Shown: positions 42,501 through 54,500 of the stretch, one piece after another | Position numbering within the stretch: position 1 is the first letter of the stretch | Layout: the number at the start of each line of letters is the position of its first letter | Translations under genes and position numbers: made by a program | The notes under the pieces: generated by a model | What the model was told of the DNA's origin: nothing | Seen by the model: only the letters and a program-made list of their open reading frames with translations | Databases searched by the model: none | Origin: Candidula unifasciata | Lineage: Eukaryota; Mollusca; Gastropoda; Stylommatophora; Geomitridae | NCBI GenBank assembly: GCA_905116865.2 | Contig: CAJHNH020002669.1 | Coordinates: forward strand, 812,612 to 876,611 | DNA length: 64,000 bases | Reading direction: 5' to 3'

Positions 42501-45500
42501 GGACTCATCATACGTAAGTGATGTTGATATCCTTGTGAATAAGTTTTTGTACAATCTTCTTTAATTTGTGTTTTGTGTGTGTTTGTGGGCAACCTGGGCA
42601 ATAGGCATGTTTTGTTGTGATTTATAGCTAGGGTGTGATATCTGTGCCTTTCATTCGAGCACATCTGATTTCAGAGAACTCCTAATAAGTAATTATTTGT
42701 TACATGCTTCTTAAGTGGTGTGGATCAAATCTCTTCTCTCCCCCCCCCCCCCCTCCCCCCCTTTTCCTCCGGAGCACTGGAACCCACACAGGGACATTTT
42801 TTGTGGTGTCTTCTTCACTGGCTGTTAACTCGGGTGGAAGTTCTCGTTTATCTTCCACTTCTGGACTTTGGTCTTGTTCCAGAATTTGAGTTTTGCTTGC
42901 ACATCTGTTTAACAGATCTTGCTTATTTGTTTGCAGACTGTTGGTTCTTCCCCTGTCAGGCTAATGCACTCGGACTTCGAGGAGAAATGTTCCTAATTCC
43001 TTAATTAATCACCTTTTATGATATGCTTTTTAGGGAGGCAGTAGGTCTGTTTTTTTTTCTCACCAAAATGGGGTCCCGGAACCCACAGAGGTCATGTTTT
43101 GTTTGTTTAACGTTAACATTTTGTATCAGACATTTCATAATACATTAAACAATAATGGATAACAATTGCTTCATTTTCTTGTCACTGTCTGGTTCAGTCA
43201 GCTTGTGGTTAGGTATGAATATATCCATTGTGACACCTTAGTAACTCAAAGATTGGGTCATACAATGAAAGAAGATGAGGGGTGAGTGGCTCAGAAGTAT
43301 GTTCTTTGCCACATAATTTGAGAGAACCACATATGCAGAAAGCTATGGATATTGGTATGAGTTAACAGCCAATATACAAAAATATGTGGCATTCCCATAA
43401 TGTTCTGTCCTTATCTTCAGCAGCCAGCATAGAGTTCCATTAGCAGTCTGATTATATTTGATGTCCATCTTACCTTATCTCGGGGTGTCGTCAGCAAAAT
43501 CCCCTGGTCATTTCTTGCTGCATCATTCTCTCCAGACAATGATGAGCTGTTAACTCTTTGACATTATTCACATGCTGCTGAAGGGTCTTGACCACATTTT
43601 CCTTGTCATACATATCTATGGAGGTTTACAAAATAATCAACCTAAGGTTATTATACACATCCCAGGGTAGTGGATTGGACACCTAGTCTTGTCGGACGTA
43701 GCCAAAAACATTGCACAAAATGATTCTGTCAACTAAAATCACCCCTTTGACAGTTGGAAATCATAAACATTCAGATGAATAGGCTGTTGCTTCAGATACA
43801 TTTCTAAATAATAACAACTCTCCACACAAATTGTATGTACATTAGATCATGGTTTATATGTACGTACAGTTAGATCCCTAATGGTGTGTAGCCAAGCCAG
43901 GTGGGCTCAGTTGTTTGCTGTGCTGTGAGCTGTGAAGTCTTAGGTTGTCAATTATTCTTTTGGTCAGTCTTCTTCCAGGTCTCCCTCTGCCTCTTGGTGC
44001 TTCCATTTTCATGTTATATACACTCTACTGACGGCAACATTGGATTCATTCTCACTAGGTGGCTGAACCATTTCAGTCTTTGTTTGTCAGTGAATGTAAT
44101 TTTGGGTGTTATTCCAATAGCTTTTCTAATCTCTTCATTTTTCACACATTTATAATTTTGTTCATACTTACTTACTTGCTTAGTCGCTACTCTTTTACTT
44201 GGGGTGTAGAGGTTTGCCAGAGAGATCGTCAGACTTCTTTATCAGCAGTTTTCTTTTCGGCTTTGTTTCATTCGGGTCTTCTATCAGTTAGGGACTATCG
44301 GATGTTGTCTTCCCAGCGGCTCATCGGTCGCCCTGGAGGTCTGGTTCCCTGATTCTTAGCCTCCCTTGCCTGCCATGGTGGTCGATTTTCTCCCATTCTG
44401 CATACATCTCCAGACCATCGTAACTGTGACTGATCCACTCGGGTTTTTAAGGTCTGGGTATCAAGATTTTGACATATTGTCTGATTGCGCACTTTGTACC
44501 TTCTTGTCACTTGGACCACCTTTCTCAGGTATCTCATTTCTGAGGCCAAAAGTTGGTTTCTGTGCGATGTTGTCATTGCCTGTGACTCACATTCATAGGT
44601 CATGATTGCCCATAGAAAGAGCAGTAAACAGCCATTTTCATCCACTTGCCAATTTCTCTTTTGCTAAGAAACCCTTGGTTTATGGCCTGGAAAAGTCTCC
44701 CAGCAGCTGCTTTTTGAGTTTTTGTTCATAGCTCTTCTCAAACATTTCATTTCACAGGTGGTCAGTTCTCTCTCATGTTCTTTGGTCAGTGTTTAAGTCT
44801 CACACTGAAAATCTAAAACTGGAATAAAGATTGCATTTATAATTTGTCTTTTAATCGCTCTTGAAAAGCTGGGTTTGGGAAGATTGGGGTAAATTGTTGC
44901 GTAACATTGTTGGATTCTTGTCCATCAAATATAGAATACTAATTTGCAGTGTATATGGTGCTGTCTGCAGGAAGATGATGTTACTGTTGTACAGCAATGG
45001 TTTGAGGGTGGTAGTACACACAGCAAACCTCATTGAGAACGACTGGCACCAGAAAACACAAGGGTAAATTTCTGCACCATACAACAGTGTTCAGTATACG
45101 TAACATTTGTTGATTCTCATTTATATTGCATTGTTTATCTCTTTAGTTGTTAATAATTTTTTTGAAGATAGTTTTAGATTATTCTCTTTTGGATTCGATT
45201 CCTCCTGTCATCATGGGTTTCAAAATCATGGTTTTTAAAGGTAATATCATTCAGTCCGTCTAACAGTCTGAGCTTGCACAGTGAGAGAGAAGAATGGTGG
45301 CTTTCAAAAACTCCCCCTGTGTTTATCAGACAAGATTGGATTGTATCACTGAGCACTTTGTGGATGGCTGGCTTAAACTTTATCCTGATGCCGGGTCATG
45401 CGGTTGTTTAAGGCAGTGAGTGCGCAGATTATCTGACAGACACTGCAATATCTGACTGGTCCAGTACATCAATGTCTGTGCAGCACTTACCAGGAAGATG

Positions 45501-48500
45501 AATACAGCAAAGGGCGTGACTCCGTATCCCTGTCCAGGCTGATGATATTCCTTTCTAGTCGCTTTCAAAATGTGCTTACGTCAGTGTTTCCCAAACATTT
45601 CTTAGTCGCAGCGCTTTTTTTTCCAATGACAGTTTTTCCACGGCGTCCTAACCTGAGTAAAAGTATGGCTATTCGTAAGTAAGAAATGAAAAAAAAAAAA
45701 CCAAAAAAAAACTCATGCATCATCGAATATTTTGCGGCACCCCCTTGAAGAGGTCGTGGCTCCCCAGGGTGCCGCGGCACACACTATGGGAATCACTAGC
45801 TTATGGCTTTAGATTACTCATGTGGTTGTCTAAGCAATGGAAGCTTTCTTGTGTAAATCCGTATCTCTGAGACCTCAGAGAGAGAGGCATACACACAAAT
45901 TATGTGTGGTTATTACAGTTACATCATCTTTCATATCAACAGTCTAAACTATATTAGGCAAAAATTATTTTCCTGTTGTAAATATTGAATTAGGAATTAA
46001 CATCACAGCACTCGGGACACTCACATAAGTGCTACATCCTTATCTTCAGCAGCATGCGAAGAGTTCCAATTCCGATGGTACCAGTAACTGTCTAATTGTA
46101 TCTCTGTCTCGTCTTTCCCTTGAGTGTTGAGCGTCGGCTCGTTGGTTACTCCTCGCAGCGCTATTCTCCTCAGACTGTAATGATCTGTTTGTGCTTCCGC
46201 ACTATTCACTCGCTCCTAAAGGGCCCTCACACCGTCAAGTTATGCACAACAAGCCAGACTATCTGCCTGCTCGTTTCCCAACACACCGGCATCACCTGGA
46301 AAAAAATATCCAAAGGATGCCAATTACTCGGAACCTCTGAAGCTATGCTTTCCTTCTACTCTGCACGGAGCATGCCCGTCTCCACTTTTCTCAACATGCA
46401 CTGGGAGTCAGTTACGATGACAACATGTCTGTACAGCTGATTCTCAAGCCAGTGACTGCCTCCACCTCCATTCTCAAACTATAGGTTGTGATATCATATG
46501 CCAGGTTTTGCTGCATTAAGCGACGTCCATTTGTTTTTTCTTTGAACCCTCAGCCACTTCACCTGCCTCTCAACAACGAGCCAAATTTATCAATAATCAC
46601 TGTGTGCCTTCTTCTCTCTCTCCATGTCCTCGTCTTCTACTCTTCTCACTCTCTCCCTTGCCACCTGAATGAAGATGGTATCAAGCACAGAGCACACACT
46701 CCATAGCTCCAGTGATGATTCTTGTTATTATTACATTTTCCTTTTGTAGACAGCAGTGTTAATAACATCTGTTAATCCTTTTCTGTCACTTTCTAAATAT
46801 CGAAACTGACCGGCTTCAAGGGTGATCTTCTGCAATATCTCACAGCATACAGGTCGCCCAAACTGGCCCAATGGGAGAAGCACATACAGGCTCATGACAT
46901 GGCGTCTGCAAAGTAAGTTTGGTTTTTCTGAACAGTTTCTGTTCTTCTTCGTAATGTTCTTTAGCTGTAATCTCCGGCTGAAAGTTCTGGTTGTATTGTT
47001 AACTTCTGGACTTTGGTTCTGTTCCAGAACTTTAGTTTTCTGTGCACATTCATTTTACAAAACTGGCTTATTTGTGTGCAGACTGATTTCTTGAATTTCA
47101 GGCAGATGCACTTTTAACTCAAAGGAAACATCCCTAATTAGATGCTTTGTATGACATTTTTCAGGAGGGAAAGGAAGTGTATCATGTTGAGTCAGTAATA
47201 TAAACCTTTTTATTTAGAGCAGTATAGTTTTTTCTTTGTAGCAGTTGTTGAGTCAGTAATATAAACCGATTTATTTAGATCAGTATAGTTTTTTCTTTGT
47301 AGCAGTTGTTGAGTCAGTAACATAAACTGATTTATTTAGATCAGTATAGTTTTTTCTGTGTATCATTGTTGAGTCAGTAATATAAACCGATTTATTTAGA
47401 TCAGTATAGTTTTTTCTTTGTAGCAGTTGTTGAGTCAGTAATATAAACCGATTTATTTAGATCAGTATAGTTTTTTCTGTGTATCATTGTTGAGTCAGTA
47501 ATATAAACCCATTTATTTAGATCAGTATAGTTTTTTCTTTGTAGCAGTTGTTGAGTCAGTAATATAAACCGATTTATTTAGATCAGTATAGTTTTTTCTT
47601 TGTAGCAGTTGTTGAATCAGTAATATAAACCGATTTATTTCCATCAGTATAGTTTTTTCTTTATAGCAGTTGTTGAATCAGTAATATAAACAGATTTATT
47701 TAGATCAGTATAGTTTTTTCTTTGTAGCAGTTGTTGAGTCAGTAATATAGTAGTTGGGAGATGTGAACCAGCGTCATTGCACACGGTTATAAACCATAAG
47801 TGCTCTGCCACCAGTACGGACAGCTGATAAGAAACTGTCCGCCTGTGTCACCTTTCGCACGTAACTCTGTAGCTACAGCGACGTTGCTCCATTTACCCCA
47901 GAGTGTCAACTTTGGTACCCATTTCCTAGAGGCTGGGTGAACCCTGGGAGCCGCCCGGTTTCGTACACCGACCGCTGGCTGCAGCAAGTGGCAACTGGAT
48001 TTGAAAGCGAGCTTTTTATTGACTGCGCTAACGCGGCCTCAAAGCGTAGCAGTTGTTGAGTCAGTAATATAAACCTATAATGTACATCAGTATGATTTTT
48101 TTCTGTGTATCGTTTGTTGAATCAGTAATATAAACCTGTTTATTCAACCTCCAGTGTGTTCATCATTGGTTCCGTGCCAGGCAGGCACACACTTGCCAGC
48201 AAACAGCTCTGGGGACATCTCAAGTTGAGGAAGGTCAGTGGGTCATGCTGAAGCAGTGTCAGTTTCTTTGCATTGTTCTCATGCGCAATTTAGAATTAAT
48301 TTCATCAGTGCATTTAGATTTATCTCTTTGTTTCTTATTAAATCTGTGAAGTTGAGTTAAGAACTGACAGCACAGCACTCAGGGCATTCCCATAATTGAG
48401 CTGAGAACTGACAGCACAGCAGTGAGGACACTCCCATAATTGAGCTGAGAACTGACAGCACAGCACTGAGGACACTCCCATAATTGAGCTGAGAACTGAC

Positions 48501-51500
48501 TTCACTGTACTAAGGACATTTCCATGTCTCTGTTCTCATTTTCATTAGCCAGCGAAGATGGAATTAATTTGTGAAGTAAAATTACATGTTTAAAAAAAAA
48601 TGTAGGCTGTGTGGCAGGTAATGTCTTGCGTAATCCTTTCAGAACATCACCAGGTATCTTTGAACATCACCAGAAATCATTGAACATCACCAGGTATCAT
48701 TGAACATCACCAGGTATCATTGAACATCACCAGAAATCATTGAACATCACCAGGTATCATTGAACATCACCAGTTACTATTGAATATACCAGGTTTTATT
48801 AAATAACACTAGGTATTATTGAACATCACCAGATATTGCATATCACTAAATATTATTGAACATCACTAGGTATTATTGAACATCACTAGGTATTATTGAA
48901 CATCACTAGGTATAACTGAACATCACTAAGTATCATTGAACATCACCAGGTATAACTGAACATCACTAGGTATCATTGAACATCACCAGGTGTCTTTGAA
49001 CATTGCCAGGTATCATTGAACATCACCAGATATCTTTGAACATCACCAGGTATCATTGAACATCACCAGCTGTCATTGAACATCACAAGGTGTCATTGAA
49101 CATCACCAGGTATCTTTGAACATCGCAAGGTATCATTGAACATCACCAGGTAACTTTGAACATCACCAGGTATCTTTGAACATCACCAGGTACCATTGAA
49201 CATCACCAGGTACCATTGAACATCACCAGGTGTCTTTGAACATCACTAGGTATCATGGAACATCACCAGGTATCTTTGAACATCACCAGGTATCTTTGAA
49301 CATCACCAGGTATCATGGAACATCACCAGGTGTTATGATATTTCATTGTGTTTGTTTGCAGGTCCTATCCAGCCAAGGCCCAGATGGAGGGTTAGTGAAA
49401 AACTGGCCTGTGGTTGGTCAGTTCTCAAGTATTGGATCGTTAGGTCCAAACAAGGAAGCCTGGCTTCTGAGTGAATTGGGTCAGTCCTTGTGCGCTTGCA
49501 GGAATAGCTGTGTTGGATCTGCGTCTCCGTCAAAACTTCATCTGGTGAGTTCCAGCTTGTGCTGTTAGTGTTGCCATGGTTACATCATTGATGAACTTGC
49601 TACAGTGATGGTAATAGATCAGAGGTTGCAGCATCTCCCCTCCCCCCCCCCCCCCTTCCCCCTCCTCCAAAATGATTTGGTTCATTGTATAGTTGATCTT
49701 TACAAAATGAAAACAATTCTCTGTCTGTTTGTCTGTCTGTGTCTTTGTGTTTGTGTTTTTTCTTGATATTTATCATAAGCATATTGTTATATGAAAAAAA
49801 AAACATGCTTTATTGATAGAATATCACTGCTGTGTGAAAGTTGCGTGTTTAGAAGGGCCGCTGTAAGACGGGACTGCCTGTCTAATTTGTGGCCTTTGAA
49901 AATAAATTTTGTTTGTTCTCTCTCACTCTCTCCCCCCCTCTCTCTCTTTCACACACACACATTCTCTCCCTCCCCTTCACCTCTATCATGTGGTATCAGA
50001 TCTAACTTCTACCCTTCTCTGTCTCTCGGACTCACACGACCTGTGAACATCTTGAGTCATTTGATAAATCCGCATTAGTTGGAAATGACAATGATTCTCT
50101 ATTTAAAAATAAGAGGAGCCACTAACATGAAAAACTAAACTGTATAAAAATAATATTTGTAGTGTGCAGTGTGCTCTGCTAGGGGTATGTTTTGGTAAGC
50201 CACATTGCTTTCTGACGAACAGTAAGTTGTAACGACACAGCAAAAACAAACATTGAGTTGCGTGCTTTTATTTGGTGAAACACAACATAGCGTATGCATA
50301 CATTCTCGCGTCCTCGTTTTCTTCTTGCATGGCTGGTTCTGGCGGCCTGGTCAAACTTCTCACACACTACATGAATCCATCAGTGTCTTTCGAATCATCC
50401 ATCCATCCTTTACGAACCCTTGTACTCGGTATTAAGACATGTGGAAAACATTCATTCCTCCTCTCCAAATATACCAGTTGTTCACAATTCCTTCAATCTT
50501 CTCATGCGTCCATTCATACGACCTCTTGCTACCAGGTCCGAACTTCAACTGTCTTACTCCTGTCTCCCGGTTCACGTCTTCCGTTCCAATCTCATGCTTT
50601 TCTTGTATCACTTCGCTCACCATGGGATACACAAGACCCACTTATCTCGTTTTTCTCTTGTATCACTGGTCCTCCAACCTTGTCCTCCCCATCGGGAACT
50701 CTCTGGGATTTTCCCGCAACATTACATAGTGTGCATGATTGTGGTAGACACATTTTGTTCTTCTGAGTGTGTGTATGCTGTTGAGATTAGCCTTGTGTGT
50801 CGTGTTATTTCATTTCTCGAAGCTGAGAAAAGGGGAGACTGGTACACTCCAAGCAGAGTGGCAAGCCTCACTTAAGTAGATAGCATCTTTTGTATGTTTT
50901 CTATTGGGAAAAAAAACACAGGAAGGCAAAGACAGGTCCAAAGACAACTTGTAGAATGTCTATATTACTCCATATCCCACAGATTTTCCCGTCCAAAGAC
51001 AACATCCGACTGAGTCTCGAGGGGTACAACGGAGGAGGCTGTGTGCCGTATAGCATCAAGACAGCATCCAAGCAGCCATGGTTAACTGAACTGTTCTGGT
51101 AAGTGAGGACATGTTTGTAGAAATCATTGCAGGACCACATTATCTCATTGTTTGATGTTTAGGTGTGTGATGTAATAACAGGCTGATAGATTAGCTGCTG
51201 CTGATCCTTTGGGTGGTGAGCTTTTTGTTTGTTATAAAGACGGATGTGGGGAAGCATCTCTGGGATCAAATGGACAGTGCATTAGAGCAGACAGAGAATC
51301 CATGCAGTGACAGACAAATTCAAGAGGGTAGAGTAGAGGTTCTGAAAGATATTCAACACTGAGGGGAAACATCGGCCGACTTTTTAATCTGGTTGTAACT
51401 GGTACTGTTAGCATGTCAACTTTTTATTGGCTACTGAAGAAGGGGATGTCCTGAATGCAGTGATGTCTATTGATTGATTGATTTATTCATTCATTCATTA

Positions 51501-54500
51501 GCGATAGCTACGTAAACACTCCTACTGGACAGTGGAGATATTCTGAAGACCGTATATGAACAAATGTTGACAGACGTGATGAGATTAGATGAAGTCACAT
51601 GTGTAACAGTGTGTGAACGAGGAATTAGGTGTGGATCAGGTAAGGAGGAATGTATGAGAGGAAGAGATCGGCGTGTGTATAATCAGTGTGCTACGGGAAC
51701 AGTTATCATCTACACCCTAAGACATTTGCTGCATGAGACGGAGCATCTATGGGTATGCCCAGTGTGGTATGATGTTGATTCTTAAATCAGTATGTTATCA
51801 GTATTCATTCATTCACCATGTCATCAGTCCCTGTTGACTGCTGTAGCCCTGTGGCCCTAAACCCTGATGCTCAAAACCTCCCTCCGCTACATCTCCCAAA
51901 ACTGGTATATGCAGGCAGAAAAGGCAGAGGATAGAGAGGGATCACCAGGGACAAATCCTTTGCAGAATGTGAGGCCCTTCATGAGCCTCGATTAGAATCC
52001 ATGTCGCTTGCTGATTTCTTTCTCTCCTGTATGAACATACTGAAGGTATCTCTAGTGTCCAGTGTCCATTTTCATACTGGTAGATCTGTGCCTTCTCCCT
52101 TGAACCTCGTTTCACAAATAAAATGATATCATATACAACAGGTTATTCAGTTTTGAGGTGATAGTTCATAGTTGTTCATTATTTAATGGAAGTGAAAATA
52201 TGGTTTCTAAGGACAGTGCAAGAATACTATTAAATAAAATAAAAACACAGATGTAAATTGTAAATTGGTTAGAGAAATTACAAGCAGACAGAGAAGATTT
52301 TTGGGACCTACAATAAGGAGAAACTAAATTTGGAAAGTTAGTCGTTTTCTTCGTGTTCACTGGCTGTCAACTCTGATGGAAAGTTCTGGTTTTTGGACTT
52401 TAGTCTTATTCCAGAACTTGAGTTTTGCCTGCACAACCATTTTACAGATCTGGCTTTTTTGTATAGAGACTGTTGGTTCCTTGTCTCTCAGATAGAGACA
52501 GTCAAACATCAAAGGAAATATCCGGTATAAGTTAGTTGCTTTTTGCAACCTGCTTGTTAGTGCGACATTGGGTCTCTTCTCCCCCACAGTAGGGCCCTAG
52601 AACCCACACAGGAGAAAACTTAGTGACACCTGGCACATTTGTTGTAAGGAGAACAAGGTGAAAGCAAAGAGATAAATATCAGGATGGATTGTCTGCAGTT
52701 TTCCCCGTGTGGGTTTCAGGGCCCTGTTATAGGGACAACAAGAATAGACCTACTGCTGACCCAAAAGCATGTCGTAAGAGTTGGCTGATTGGGAGCTTCC
52801 TTCGAAGTCGGAGTGCATCTGCCTGAGAAGCAAGGAACCAACAATCTGCGTACATATTAGTCAGATCTGATAAACGGATGCACACGCAACACTCAGCTTC
52901 TGGAACAGGACTGCATTCCAGAAGTGGATGAACAACCAGAACTTTCCTCCGGAGTTTACAGCTGGTGAACGTGAAGAAGAAGAAGTCTACAGGTATTGAC
53001 TGGACAAGAACAAAGACATAATCCATGTTTCTGGTGATTGTCTCAGGTGGTGAACCCTGACCTCTGACCTTGATTACATTTTATATTGTTTCTAATTTAT
53101 AATTTTTCGATAGAATCCTTTTGATATTACAAAATATTGGCCCACAAAACTGTTTGAGCGTCTTCATGGGCTATCAAATAGAGTAGCATACATTTAAAAA
53201 AGGAAAAACTTAAATTTGTTGTTATAGTTTACAGTTTCAGCAGTCAATGAAAGACTGAAAGAAAAACAAGGAAAAAATTGAATAAAGATGAAGTGGAGGA
53301 GAAATAGCATGAAGTAGAAAGATTGTGAAAAGAAGATAATAAAATATTCATTATTAATAATGTAAAATTATCATTTGTAATAAATAATATAATCTTATGA
53401 TATATTAAACATTTATGATTTAACTGTATTCACTCAGTCAGTGGGTGTCGGAGGGCAGAGGTCGGACCCGAGCTGTTCCACACATCAAAACCTACACTAG
53501 ATTCTCACCTGATGGAAGCCAGGCTGCGTGGTTTCTGGTCAGCAGGTACGAGTCGACAATATTTGGGCCAGTTGTTTTCAACCTTTTTTTAGGTGGTCTC
53601 CCCCCCCCCCCCCCATCCCTTTTTTTATGGCAAGACCCCTAGGTGGCCCCTTCCCCAACCTTAAAAAAATATTTGATTAAAATGAGGAATGACAAGAACT
53701 GTGTTATCCAATTAATATGGTTTATAGTGGTTTATACAATGGATCAACTTGACACAAGGGTGTTCTACTTTTAACTCAAGCCTGAGTCTGAAGAATCTCA
53801 GCGCAGTGCACGAACTCCGTAGCACCGGCGAGGATCCTGAAAATACTTTTGGTAGATTTTTAACTCCAAATTTTGCAGCACCATTTGGCTTCTCTTTTCG
53901 ATTTCCAACTGCCAAGGGATTTTGTTATGTGTGCAACAATACACACGGGCGTCCCATCTTACTACCCAGAGACCAGGGAAAATAGAAGTCCACATGGAAA
54001 AATCCTAGCCTTCACCAGGGTCTGAACCTGGGACCTCCAGCACTCAAAGCGGATTCCATGCTTTGAGACCACCCAGCCCTTCCCTTCCAACATATCCTAT
54101 CCTATTTATCCTTATCCTATTAGATTTTTAAAGGTGGAAAAACAAACTGCTCATGAAAACCAAAACATTCTTGCCTTAAAAAAAATGTTAAATACATTTT
54201 TTAAAATTTATAATTAAACTGAAGAAAATGTTAGTATAACAGATTATTATAGTAGGAATACAGTGTTAGAACTTCTTGTTATCCCAGGTTAAGCAGTACT
54301 GATCTTCACAGATTCCCCTCTGATTTTTTAATTTATGTTTTGTTCCATCTATTTTCTGTCTATACATTTTAAGTTATTTTTCTTTAAAATAATTCTGTGG
54401 ACAACTGATTTATTTTGTGTGTGTATAATTAGCACCTTAGATTACAGATAAATATGTTCCTTGCTGTTTGTTGCTCTGTTTAAATGTAAATTTGTTCTCT

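Noticed and set aside
50270..50880. Overlapping ORFs of 70-164 codons on both strands suggesting a gene
   Set aside because: No family recognised, no consistent frame, and the position is inside a TDP1 intron. Probably an unknown repeat.
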